The notes below the pieces were generated by a model. The model worked only from the letters and a program-made list of their open reading frames with translations, was not told the origin of the DNA and did no database searches. A stretch of DNA of 64,000 bases from JAJYVT01 sp035534455 (GTDB lineage Bacteria > Actinomycetota > Acidimicrobiia > Acidimicrobiales > RAAP-2): positions 20,415-84,414 of the forward strand of contig DATLRV010000055.1 of NCBI GenBank assembly GCA_035534455.1, in the 5' to 3' direction. The translations under genes were made by a program, and so were the position numbers. This document shows, piece by piece, positions 53,905-61,361 of the stretch; the first letter of the stretch is position 1; each line of letters starts with the position of its first letter.

Positions 53905-55398
53905 TCAGCCGCCCCGTCGGCTGAGGTGGCCGGACGCACGCGCCGCGAGCACCTCCGCGACGACCTCCCGGTCGTCGAAGGCGAGGCGTTCGTCCCCCAC
54001 CACCTGCACGCGCTCGTGACCCTTTCCTGCGACGACCACCACGTCGCCCGGCAGGGCGAGCTCGATCGCCGCTTCGACCGCACGGCGCCGGTCGGGTTCG
54101 ACGATCGGCCGAATCGACGGCCCGATTCCCGAGAGCACGTCGGCGACGACCGCGTTCGCGTCCTCGTGACGAGGATTGTCGGACGTCACGACGACCACGT
54201 CAGCCGACCGTGCCGCGATCTCGCCCATGAGCGGACGCTTCAGCTTGTCGCGGTCGCCTCCGCACCCGAACACGACGACCGATCGGCCACCTCGTGCCGA
54301 CGCGAGGCACCTGGCCTCGGCGAGGACCGCCTCGAGGGCCGCCGGCGTGTGCGCGTAGTCGACGAGCACGGCGAACCCGAGATCCGCGGTGTCGACCACC
54401 TCCATGCGGCCGGCGACCGGCGTCGCGGCGCTCAACCCAGCGGCGACGACGGGCGGCGGCACGCCGAGCGCCACCGCGGCCTCCGCCGCGAGCTGCGCGT
54501 TGGCCACGTTCACGGCGCCGGTGAGCGGGACCGACGCGCGTTCGCCGCGCCACGTGAACCGAGAACGCCCGATCTCGAGCTCCACGTCGCGGACGCCGGT
54601 GCGCGTGACGCACACTGCCGGGACGCGGGCGCGCTCGAGGAGACGTCTCCCCCAGGCATCGTCGCCGTTGACGACCGCCGCCCTCGTGCGTGCCGGCTCG
54701 AAGAGCAAGGCCTTCGCTTCGAAGTAGGCCTCCATGGACCCGTGAAAGTCCAGGTGATCGTGGCTGAGGTTCGTGAAGACCGAGACGTCGAACCGTACGG
54801 TGTCGACCCGGGACTGCACGAGTGCGTGGCTCGACACTTCCATCGCGACCGCCGCGCGGGGGCTGCCCGGGTGCGCGTCGCGGACCGCCGCGAACGTCCG
54901 TTGCAGCTCCGTCGACTCCGGCGTGGTCCTCGAGCCGGTGAGCGTGCCGATCACCGTCGTGGGGTGCCCGGCGTGCTCGAGCACCGCCCCGAGCAGGTGC
55001 GTGACGGTCGTCTTGCCGTTCGTCCCCGTGACGCCTGCGGTGAGCAGCGAGGTGGCCGGGTTCCCGTAGAGGGCCGCGGCGAGGCGCGCCATCGCCGCCC
55101 TGCCGGTCCCCTTGGCGACCCTGATCCGGACGACGTCTCTTGGCAGCGCTCCGACGTCGCGCTCGCACACGACTCCCACCGCTCCGCGCGCCACGGCCTC
55201 GGTCGCGTGGTCGTGGCCGTCGGCCTCGTGCCCGACGAGGCAGCAGAAGAGGGTCCCGGGCACCACCTGGCGGCTGTCGTGCTCGACGGCGTCGACGTCG
55301 ACGGCGTCGGGATCGCCCGACGTCTCGAGCACGTCGATGTCGCCGAGCAGGAGGGTCATGCGCACGGAAGGCTGCAGGGAGGCATCGGCACGGACCAT
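53905..55398 (-). CDS. murE: UDP-MurNAc-L-Ala-D-Glu:meso-diaminopimelate ligase
   Basis: Adds the third residue to the stem peptide. The 497-residue product has HDSRQVVPGTLFCCLVG near 41, the P-loop GVTGTNGKTTVTHLLG near 118, VAMEVSSHAL near 175 and SDNPRHED near 415. The DNPR sequence is the signature for the meso-diaminopimelate substrate, predicting DAP-type peptidoglycan. Internal ATG at 55359 is an alternative start. Confidence 0.97.
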   Translation of the reverse strand: MVRADASLQPSVRMTLLLGDIDVLETSGDPDAVDVDAVEHDSRQVVPGTLFCCLVGHEADGHDHATEAVARGAVGVVCERDVGALPRDVVRIRVAKGTGRAAMARLAAALYGNPATSLLTAGVTGTNGKTTVTHLLGAVLEHAGHPTTVIGTLTGSRTTPESTELQRTFAAVRDAHPGSPRAAVAMEVSSHALVQSRVDTVRFDVSVFTNLSHDHLDFHGSMEAYFEAKALLFEPARTRAAVVNGDDAWGRRLLERARVPAVCVTRTGVRDVELEIGRSRFTWRGERASVPLTGAVNVANAQLAAEAAVALGVPPPVVAAGLSAATPVAGRMEVVDTADLGFAVLVDYAHTPAALEAVLAEARCLASARGGRSVVVFGCGGDRDKLKRPLMGEIAARSADVVVVTSDNPRHEDANAVVADVLSGIGPSIRPIVEPDRRRAVEAAIELALPGDVVVVAGKGHERVQVVGDERLAFDDREVVAEVLAARASGHLSRRGG

Positions 55399-55432
55399 CC
55401 GTGAGCCGAGGCCCCAGCGGATGGTAGCCGCA

Positions 55433-57445
55433 TCACGCCGCTTCCCGGACCAGCGCTGTCAGTGTGGTGGGAAGTGTGACCTGGGGTTTCCCGCCCAGTC
55501 CGGGCGTCGTCGGCACGTCGTAGCGGTGCAGGGCGTACGCCATGATCTTCGAGAAGACCGGTGCGGCGACCGCGCCGCCGTAGATGGGGGTCGGCCGGTC
55601 GAGTACGACGATCGCCGAGAGGACGGGGTGGTTCGCGGGGGCGAACCCGACGAACGTCGCCTCGAAGGCGCCTGTGACGTACCCCGCCCTGCCGTTGTCT
55701 GCGGGGATCTGCGCGGTCCCGGTCTTCCCCGCGACGAGGTACCCGGGCACGCCGGCGGCGACGCCGGTGCCTGCGTCGACCACCTGCTCGAGCATGGAAA
55801 CGAGGTCGTGATTGACCGACACGGACATGACCCGGTGGCTCTTCGACGGCGGCGCCGGGTGTACCGCCCCGTCCGCGCCGGTCGTGGCACGCACGAGCTT
55901 GGGCGCCACGAACGTCCCACCGTTCGCGACGGCGTTGTACGCGTCGAGGACCTGCAACGGGCTGACCGCGTCCACCTGGCCGATCGGAAGGGACACGTAG
56001 TCGGTCGTGGCCCACTGCGCCGGCGTGACGATCAAGCCCGGCGACGAACCGGGGAAGTGCAGGCCGGTTGTCTCACCGAACCCGAGCGTCCTCACCTGCG
56101 CCAGCAGGCGTGTCTCGCCGAGCAGCTGGGTGATCTCGGAGGTCCCGATGTTCGAGGACTGCGCCAGGATCTGGGTCGCCGTCATCTGCTGGGTGGGGTG
56201 CGGTGTGGCGTCGTGGAAGACGTAGCCGTCGATCGTCCGCTGGTCGGGGACGGTGAATGTGCTCTGGGGCGTGATCACCCCGTCGGCGAGCGCCGCGGAG
56301 AACGGCACGAGCTTGAACACCGAGCCCGGCTCGTAGAGCTGGGTGGCCGCGGCGTTCGTCGCCGCTTCCTCGACTGGCCCGTTCGGTCCGATCACGACCG
56401 GTGACGAGGTCGAGATCGAGGCGGTCGAGCCGCCCGCGGGCGCCGCCGACGTGCCGGATGCCGGCGTCGCCACGAGGTTGGCCATTGCGAGGATCTGGCC
56501 GTTGGCCGTGTCCATCACGACGGCCTCGCCACCCGTGGCGTGCGACGCGACGATCTCTTGTGCGAGGTCCTCTTCCGCCGTGTACTGCAGCGGCTCGTCG
56601 AGGGTCAGCTGCAGCCCGGTGCCCGCGAGCGCCGGGGTCTTCTCTGCGACGGGGGTCCCCGGAAGCTGCACGCCAAGTGGGGATTCGAGGAGCGTCTCCT
56701 TGCCTGCCTGACCCGCGAGGCTGCGGTCGTACTGCGCCTCGAGGCCGGCGTCACCTCGGCCTGCGGCGTTCACGCCGCCGACGACCGGCGCCGCGAGGCC
56801 TCCGTCTGGGGCCTCGGTGAGGGAGTTGTCGATCATGGTGACGCCGGGGAACGCCAACGACGACACCTTCTTCGCCTGAGCGACAGGGAGGTTCGGGACG
56901 AGCGGCACGTAGCCCGACTGCTCCGAGAGGAGGCCGGTGAGCTTCGACGCCGTGACGTGGAGCAGCGGGGCGAGCGCGCGGGCTTCGGTCGCGGGGTGGG
57001 TTACCTGGAAGTCGTCGGCGACGACCATCTCGGTGGGGATCGAGGTCTCGAGGACGACGCCGTTGCGGTCGGTGATCGAGCCGCGCAGCGCGGGCACCGT
57101 GACCGGCTGCGTCAGTTCCTGCGCGGCCTCCAGCTGGTACCTGCCCGCATGGAGCACCTGGACGTCGACGAGGCGCGCCGCGATGACGAGCAGCGCGACC
57201 ACGAGCACGATCCGTGCCGCCCGGACCCGGCGCACGAGCAGTCCTCGCCGCCGTTGGGCACCCAGTCGGTCCGACTTGCGAGTCGCCCGGGGACGCGGGT
57301 CTGGACGCTGGTCTGGACGCTGGTCTGGACGCGGATGTGGACGCGGGCGGGGACGAGACCGCTCCGCGCCGGGTCGTCGGCCAGGTGGAGCGGCGCGACG
57401 GCGGAGCGGCGGCGCCGGACGCGTCGCCGTGGAGGTGGGCGTCAC
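55433..57445 (-). CDS. ftsI: peptidoglycan transpeptidase FtsI (class B penicillin-binding protein)
   Basis: Septal transpeptidase of 670 residues. It has a long basic, Pro/Arg-rich cytoplasmic tail (1-72) with RPDQ repeats, one membrane helix (about 75-97), the PBP dimerisation domain starting RGSITDRNGVVLETS, and a catalytic domain with EPGSVFKLV (SxxK, near 373), SSN near 433 and KTGTAQ near 573. It contains a Ser/Ala/Gly-rich insert at about 330-350. The GTG start overlaps ftsL as GTGA. Confidence 0.96.
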   Translation of the reverse strand: MTPTSTATRPAPPLRRRAAPPGRRPGAERSRPRPRPHPRPDQRPDQRPDPRPRATRKSDRLGAQRRRGLLVRRVRAARIVLVVALLVIAARLVDVQVLHAGRYQLEAAQELTQPVTVPALRGSITDRNGVVLETSIPTEMVVADDFQVTHPATEARALAPLLHVTASKLTGLLSEQSGYVPLVPNLPVAQAKKVSSLAFPGVTMIDNSLTEAPDGGLAAPVVGGVNAAGRGDAGLEAQYDRSLAGQAGKETLLESPLGVQLPGTPVAEKTPALAGTGLQLTLDEPLQYTAEEDLAQEIVASHATGGEAVVMDTANGQILAMANLVATPASGTSAAPAGGSTASISTSSPVVIGPNGPVEEAATNAAATQLYEPGSVFKLVPFSAALADGVITPQSTFTVPDQRTIDGYVFHDATPHPTQQMTATQILAQSSNIGTSEITQLLGETRLLAQVRTLGFGETTGLHFPGSSPGLIVTPAQWATTDYVSLPIGQVDAVSPLQVLDAYNAVANGGTFVAPKLVRATTGADGAVHPAPPSKSHRVMSVSVNHDLVSMLEQVVDAGTGVAAGVPGYLVAGKTGTAQIPADNGRAGYVTGAFEATFVGFAPANHPVLSAIVVLDRPTPIYGGAVAAPVFSKIMAYALHRYDVPTTPGLGGKPQVTLPTTLTALVREAA
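57300..57334. repeat. 12-bp tandem repeat in the ftsI 5' end
   Basis: The plus-strand unit TCTGGACGCTGG is repeated about three times with small changes. On the coding strand it makes RPDQRPDQRPDPRPR in the cytoplasmic tail of FtsI. The unit length keeps the frame. Confidence 0.8.
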
Positions 57446-57906
57446 CCGCCCGACGCGGCCGTTCGCGCCGGCGAGCCGCCTGACGACGGGGTGACGTGCG
57501 GGGCGGGCAACGCGACGGTCAGCGGGACGTGCGCGAGCTGGCGCACCTGGGTCGGCGGCGCCATGTGAAGCGTGTCTTCAGCCACGCGCAGGATGCGCGA
57601 GGGATTCTCGAGGTTCGCGAGCGTGAGGCCCTCGCGCTGGTGGAGCAGCCTCGCCGATGTGATCTCCGACTGGACGTCGGCGAGGCGCATCTGTCCCTGG
57701 ACCAGCTCGGCATGGCCGATCACCACGGACAGGAGGCTCAAGCTCACCACGGCGCCGGACAACAGAGGAGCCAACGACCGCCGGCGGATCGATCTCGCCC
57801 GCGGCGCGACGACCTCCAGCGGGGGCCGCTGGGCCGGCCGGGCAGCGGGCTGGGGGGCGACGCGCGCGGCGGGCATCACCCGTGTACGCCGGACGGCCGT
57901 GCTCAC
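57442..57906 (-). CDS. ftsL: FtsL-like septum formation protein
   Basis: A 154-residue single-pass protein. The cytoplasmic part is basic and Pro-rich (1-48), the membrane helix is at about 49-65 (LLSGAVVSLSLLSVVIG), and a short leucine-zipper-like helix follows (VQGQMRLADVQSEITSARLLHQREGLTLANLENPSRILRVAEDTLHM). Sequence conservation in this family is poor; size, topology and the position between rsmH and ftsI make the assignment. The GTG overlaps rsmH as GTGA. Confidence 0.82.
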   Translation of the reverse strand: MSTAVRRTRVMPAARVAPQPAARPAQRPPLEVVAPRARSIRRRSLAPLLSGAVVSLSLLSVVIGHAELVQGQMRLADVQSEITSARLLHQREGLTLANLENPSRILRVAEDTLHMAPPTQVRQLAHVPLTVALPAPHVTPSSGGSPARTAASGG

Positions 57907-58874
57907 TGCGCCACCGTCCGCTCCACCGCCCGGAGCCTTGCGCTCTCGGCCCGGTGGTTGCGCGCGACTTCGGCCGCCGACGGCTTTCGCGCACCCCGGA
58001 ACACGAGCTCGTGCTCGGGTCGCGCGCCGCAGACGCAGGGCAACCCCGGGGGGCAGGTGCAGCCACCGACGACCGCCTCGGCGAGGGCCGCCTTGACGAT
58101 GCGGTCCTCCCCTGAGTGGTACGAGATGACCACGAGGCGCCCGCCCGGCGCGAGCAGGCGCAGCGCGACCGGCAGGGTGCGAACGAGCTGGGGAAGCTCC
58201 TCGTTCACCGCGATCCGGAGTGCCTGGAACACCCTGCGCGCGGGGTGGCCCCTCCGGCGCGCCGGCGCGGGCACCGCGTTCGCGACGACCGCCGCCAGCT
58301 CGCCAGTCGTGGTGACCGGCCTCGCGCCGACGATCGCGCCGGCGATGCGGCGCGCGAAGCGGCCCTCGCCGTTGGCGGCGAAGAGCCGCGCAAGCTCGTC
58401 CGCGCTCGAGGAATTCACGAGGTCCGCAGCGGTCTGGCCGCCGGTCGCGTCCATGCGCATGTCGAGGGGTGCGGACACGCGGTACGAGAACCCCCGATCG
58501 GCACGGTCCAGCTGCGGTGAGCTCACCCCGAGGTCGAGGAGCACCCCGGTGACCGCCGGCGCCGTCGCGTCGGTGGACGGCCAGCCCGGGGCCTCGCCAG
58601 CGGACTCACGGACGATCTCGCCCATCCGGTCGAAGGTGGACCACTGCACGACCGCCCGGCGACCGAACGGGGCGAGCCGGGCCCGCGCCGCGGCGACCGC
58701 GTCGGGGTCGCGATCGAGCGCGAGCACCCCGAGATGGGGATGGGCGTCGAGCAACGCGGCGGCGTGCCCCCCGCCCCCCGCGGTGCCGTCGACGACCACG
58801 CCGGCGGGGACCGGCCCGAACAGGGCGACCACCTCGTCCACCATGACGGGTTCGTGAGCGAATGTCCGGGCCAT
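57903..58874 (-). CDS. rsmH: 16S rRNA m4C1402 methyltransferase
   Basis: SAM-dependent methyltransferase (MraW) of 323 residues. Motifs are FAHEPVMVDEVV near 5, the SAM site VVDGTAGGGGHAAALL near 26, LLDLGVSSPQLD near 107, GFSYRVSAPLDMRMD near 125 and VVISYHSGEDRIVK near 240. ATG at 58874 follows GAGGGG at 6 bases. The frame stays open upstream to ATG at 58982, which would add 36 residues. An inverted repeat covers the ribosome binding site and start codon (see 58871-58984). Confidence 0.95.
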   Translation of the reverse strand: MARTFAHEPVMVDEVVALFGPVPAGVVVDGTAGGGGHAAALLDAHPHLGVLALDRDPDAVAAARARLAPFGRRAVVQWSTFDRMGEIVRESAGEAPGWPSTDATAPAVTGVLLDLGVSSPQLDRADRGFSYRVSAPLDMRMDATGGQTAADLVNSSSADELARLFAANGEGRFARRIAGAIVGARPVTTTGELAAVVANAVPAPARRRGHPARRVFQALRIAVNEELPQLVRTLPVALRLLAPGGRLVVISYHSGEDRIVKAALAEAVVGGCTCPPGLPCVCGARPEHELVFRGARKPSAAEVARNHRAESARLRAVERTVAQ

Positions 58875-58984
58875 CTGCAGCCCCTCGACGAGCGAGGAAC
58901 CTCGGGGTTGCGCCCCCAGGGGACCAGGGCAGAAGAGGGCGGAGAAGAAGTCTTCCACCATGCCGGTCGAGGGGCTGCACATGG
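58871..58984 (-). promoter_or_regulatory. inverted repeat that can sequester the rsmH ribosome binding site and start codon
   Basis: In the minus-strand mRNA, CCAUGUGCAGCCCCUCGAC (58984-58966) can pair with GUCGAGGGGCUGCAGAUGG (58889-58871) over 19 positions with one mismatch, 14 of them consecutive. The second arm contains the GAGGGG ribosome binding site and the rsmH AUG. The 76-base loop includes a small CGAGG-CCTCG hairpin. This would shut off rsmH translation unless opened by ribosomes, protein, RNA or a ligand. Confidence 0.6.
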
Positions 58985-58988
58985 TCCG

Positions 58989-59019
58989 GCGACCGCCGGC
59001 CCGGCGGGCCGGCGGTCGC
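58989..59019 (-). promoter_or_regulatory. perfect 14-bp hairpin in the mraZ-rsmH gap
   Basis: GCGACCGCCGGCCC and its exact complement are separated by three bases. It lies 4 bases upstream (in the mRNA) of the inverted repeat that masks the rsmH start. No U-run follows in the minus-strand transcript, so a classical terminator is unlikely; an RNA-stabilising or regulatory role fits better. Confidence 0.6.
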
Positions 59020-59110
59020 GAGTCCGTGGGGTGCGTCGTCTGTGCGCTGTCCGTCCGTCCTTTCCTTTTCCTCTCCAGTCTCCAGGTCGGCTCCGGGCTG
59101 CCGCCGACGG

Positions 59111-59156
59111 GGTCCGCCGGGGCACTGAGCCCGAGGGGGTCTGCCGAGGCACTCAG
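59111..59156. repeat. two imperfect 19-bp direct repeats at the mraZ 3' end
   Basis: GGTCCGCCGGGGCACTGAG at 59111-59129 is repeated as GGTCTGCCGAGGCACTCAG at 59138-59156, with three differences. The second copy overlaps the mraZ stop codon, so the first looks like a duplicated gene end. Confidence 0.6.
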
Positions 59157-59566
59157 TCCGCGTCGAGGAACCACCGCTCCTCGGGCACGACCCGCTCGTT
59201 CCACACCGCGGGGTTCCACAGCTCGATCCTGTCGATGGCGCCGTGGACGAGGACGTCGCCTTCCAGCGACGCGAACCCGCGCAGGTGGGCGGGGATCGCC
59301 ATCCGCCCCTGCCGGTCGATCTCCACCTCGTGCGAGCTCGCCGCCCATAGACGGGCGCGATTGCGCGCCGTCCGGCCTTCGGCAGCCTGCTCCTGCATGG
59401 CCTGGAGCTGTCGCTCGAACTCCCCGGGCGTCCAGAGCGCGAGGCAACCCTCCCGATTCTCGGTCAGATAGCCGCCTCGCTCGAAGTCGGCGCGGAATTT
59501 GGCAGGGAGGATGACCCGTCCCTTGGAATCGAGCGAGTGCTCGTACCTGCCAACGAATGCCGCCAC
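59153..59566 (-). CDS. mraZ: transcriptional regulator MraZ
   Basis: DNA-binding regulator of the dcw cluster, 137 residues. Two AbrB-like repeats are visible: FVGRYEHSLDSKGRVILPAKFR near 4-25 and SSHEVEIDRQGRMAIPAHLRGFA near 77-100, each with the DxxGR core. The GTG at 59566 is the start. Its probable operator of AAAGTGG repeats lies about 70-120 bases upstream, indicating autoregulation. Confidence 0.96.
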   Translation of the reverse strand: MAAFVGRYEHSLDSKGRVILPAKFRADFERGGYLTENREGCLALWTPGEFERQLQAMQEQAAEGRTARNRARLWAASSHEVEIDRQGRMAIPAHLRGFASLEGDVLVHGAIDRIELWNPAVWNERVVPEERWFLDAD

Positions 59567-59636
59567 CGGCGTCCTTCCGATCCCCGTCCCCGTCCACGAC
59601 GCTCCTCAGCCTGCGCCCTGTGCTCCATGGGCTACT

Positions 59637-59664
59637 CCACTTCGAACCACTTTTCGCCACTTTA
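59637..59664 (-). promoter_or_regulatory. MraZ operator: AAAGTGG-type repeats with 10-bp period
   Basis: On the minus strand (A)AAGTGG occurs with GTGG at 59660, 59650 and 59640, exactly 10 bases apart; a fourth GTGG is at 59680, two periods up. Ten-base-period AAAGTG or TGGG-type repeats are the known MraZ target in other bacteria. The repeats cover the -10 box and the transcription start, the expected place for repression. Confidence 0.7.
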
Positions 59665-59687
59665 CGCCCCACTCCCCCACTGGTCAA
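59659..59687 (-). promoter_or_regulatory. sigma-70 type promoter of the dcw cluster (mraZ)
   Basis: TTGACC (59687-59682) and TAAAGT (59664-59659) are 17 bases apart. Transcription would start near 59652, giving an mraZ leader of about 86 bases. The -10 box is the edge of the first MraZ repeat. Confidence 0.7.
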
Positions 59688-59887
59688 CAACCTCCACGCA
59701 TTCGCCTCCCCCACCCGTGCGGCGCGGGGACCCTGAGGGCACGCGGCGAGGACCCGAGGACAGGAGGACAGGACGGGGAGAGGGACCCCCAGCGGCGATC
59801 CCCGAAGCCGTCCCCGCGCAGGGGGCGCGACGGGGGCGCTCGGGAGGCGGGCTGGACGTCGAAGGGGCGCGTCGTCCGCGCCCGCGG

Positions 59888-60571
59888 TCAGGCCCTCACG
59901 ACGTCCCAGGACTGCGCGTCGGGAAGCGCCCGGAGGAGGTCCACCTCTCCCCACGACGACGCAACGCCGAGATCGCCGACACCGACCGCGACGCCCGGCA
60001 ACGCCACCGCGAGCATCCGACGGCGCGCGGACGGGAGGGCCAGGAGCTCCAGGATCGGACCGGGGTCCCACTCGCGGTAGGCGCAGCCGTGCACGAGGAC
60101 GCCCTCCCGGCTCCGCCATTGGGCGAGGCCGACGACCTTGCGCCCCTCAACGCTGAGCTCGCCCGGTCCGAGGCCGGCAAAACAGATCATGTCACTGCCC
60201 GGCGCAGGAGTCGACGCTCCCCCGTGGACCTCCATCCCGTCGAGGCCGAGGGCGCGTGTCCACCATGCCCCCGCGACGACCGCGCTCCGACGCGGCTCGC
60301 GGGACCACAGCGGGTCGTCGGCGGGGATCCAGAGGTCGGCCCACAGCTGCGCCCCTGGAGTGAGGAGCACTGCCCCACCCCCGCTTCGCCGGCGCGCGGC
60401 GCGCACGCCGCGTCGGCGGAGCTGGTCGGCGTCGAGCACGTCGTCGGGCTGGGTGCTGCCGAGCACCACCACCGGAGCGGGCACGTCGCGCAGCACGACG
60501 CGGCGGCGCGCCGAGCGGAAGGACTCGACGTCGAAGGGGTCCGGTCCCTCGCGAGGCCCCGGCGCGCTCAG
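59888..60571 (-). CDS. lipoate-protein ligase A-like protein
   Basis: A 227-residue protein of the biotin/lipoate ligase family. It has VVLGSTQPDDVLD, then RRRSGGGAVLL (the lipoate/acyl-adenylate-binding RRxSGGGAV motif, near residue 55), LWADLWIPADDPLW, and GEVDLL near the end. The catalytic Lys usually seen as a KI/VG motif is replaced by the sequence VEGRKVVGLAQWR. It may ligate or transfer lipoate or octanoate. The start is uncertain: CTG at 60571 overlaps the HNH stop as CTGA; GTG at 60598 is an alternative. Confidence 0.78.
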   Translation of the reverse strand: MSAPGPREGPDPFDVESFRSARRRVVLRDVPAPVVVLGSTQPDDVLDADQLRRRGVRAARRRSGGGAVLLTPGAQLWADLWIPADDPLWSREPRRSAVVAGAWWTRALGLDGMEVHGGASTPAPGSDMICFAGLGPGELSVEGRKVVGLAQWRSREGVLVHGCAYREWDPGPILELLALPSARRRMLAVALPGVAVGVGDLGVASSWGEVDLLRALPDAQSWDVVRA

Positions 60572-61074
60572 GAGGCGACTGCCAGGTACGGCTCCCACAG
60601 CGGGTCGATCTCCGCCAGGTGGCGCAACCTCCAGAGGTGGCCGTCGGGAGCCCACGGTTTGAACGGCAGCGTCCACCCGATCTCGGAAAGGAGCTGGTCT
60701 CCTTTCATCAGGTTGTCGCGCTTGCACGACGCGACGACGTTCGTCCACTCGTGCCGTCCACCGCGGCTCTTCGGCACGACGTGGTCGACCGTGTCGGCCA
60801 CCTGCGCGCAGTACGCGCACACGCCGCCGTCACGCCGCAGGACGGCGCGCCTCGTGAGCGGCGGCGTGCGGGCCCACCGGGGGATCCGCACCATGCGGGA
60901 AAGGCGGACGATCGCCGGGACCTCGACGCTCAATTGCGCGGAGCGGAACACGGGTCCGTCGGGCCTGAATGCGACGGCCTCCGCGCGGCCGTCGAGCAGC
61001 AACACGATCGCGCGCCGGTCGGAGACCAGCGCCAGCGGCTCGTAGGTCGCATTGAGCAGGAGGACCCGCTCCAT
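60568..61074 (-). CDS. HNH endonuclease family protein
   Basis: A 168-residue protein. It starts MERVLLLNATYEPLALVSDRRAIVLLL, the usual N-terminus of a widespread Gram-positive HNH family. The HNH motif lies at about 85-125: CAYCAQVADTVDHVVPKSRGGRHEWTNVVASCKRDNLMKG, with a CxxC zinc pair, DHVVP and N. It is probably a metal-dependent nuclease of unknown role. ATG at 61074 is supported by a TAGCCT box 8 bases upstream. Confidence 0.9.
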   Translation of the reverse strand: MERVLLLNATYEPLALVSDRRAIVLLLDGRAEAVAFRPDGPVFRSAQLSVEVPAIVRLSRMVRIPRWARTPPLTRRAVLRRDGGVCAYCAQVADTVDHVVPKSRGGRHEWTNVVASCKRDNLMKGDQLLSEIGWTLPFKPWAPDGHLWRLRHLAEIDPLWEPYLAVAS

Positions 61075-61082
61075 GTCCGCGA

Positions 61083-61088
61083 AGGCTA
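61083..61088 (-). promoter_or_regulatory. -10 box, leaderless promoter of the HNH gene
   Basis: TAGCCT on the minus strand lies 8 bases before the ATG at 61074, overlapping the last codons of the preceding small gene. Confidence 0.5.
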
Positions 61089-61361
61089 CCGGAGCACGCG
61101 CGACGGGCGCCGCCATCGGGATCGCCACCACACCAGGAACTCGACGACGTCGTCGGGATCGGGGGCGTCGTTCCCCTCGCCGCCGTAGGCGGTCTGCATG
61201 CGGAACCGCCAGTAGTCGGCGTCGGGCCACGGCAACGGCGGCCACCTCCTCCACCACCCCCGCGGCGCGAGGCGCAGCCCCACCACGAGCGCGGCGGGCC
61301 ACAAGCGCGGGCGCGCCGCGACGGCCCGAAGCGACGCGCCGATCCCACGCGGTGGCGTCAC
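61086..61361 (-). CDS. small hypothetical protein
   Basis: A 91-residue basic, Trp-rich protein (LAPRGWWRRWPPLPWPDADYWRFRMQTAYG... VVEFLVWWRSRWRR). It has no clear membrane helix or known domain. Its GTG forms a GTGA overlap with the ROK kinase stop, which argues that it is expressed. The DYWRFRMQTAYG segment looks conserved-type rather than random. Confidence 0.65.
   Translation of the reverse strand: MTPPRGIGASLRAVAARPRLWPAALVVGLRLAPRGWWRRWPPLPWPDADYWRFRMQTAYGGEGNDAPDPDDVVEFLVWWRSRWRRPSRVLR

Larger units (their letters stand above)
59567..59887. other. intergenic region upstream of mraZ
   Basis: A 321-base gap. It contains the dcw promoter and MraZ repeats (59637-59687), a possible hairpin at 59808-59833 (CCGTC and GACGG outer arms with C/G-rich inner arms) after the lipoate ligase-like gene, and a purine-rich stretch near 59750-59790. 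I see no gene in it. Confidence 0.6.

Noticed and set aside
55421..55426. TACCAT as an internal promoter for murE
   Set aside because: The spacing to the murE ATG (22 bases) does not fit the leaderless class, and there is no -35 or good ribosome binding site to support a leadered one.
59808..59833. Hairpin as a terminator for the lipoate ligase-like gene
   Set aside because: The stem is interrupted and no U-run follows; noted only as part of the intergenic description.
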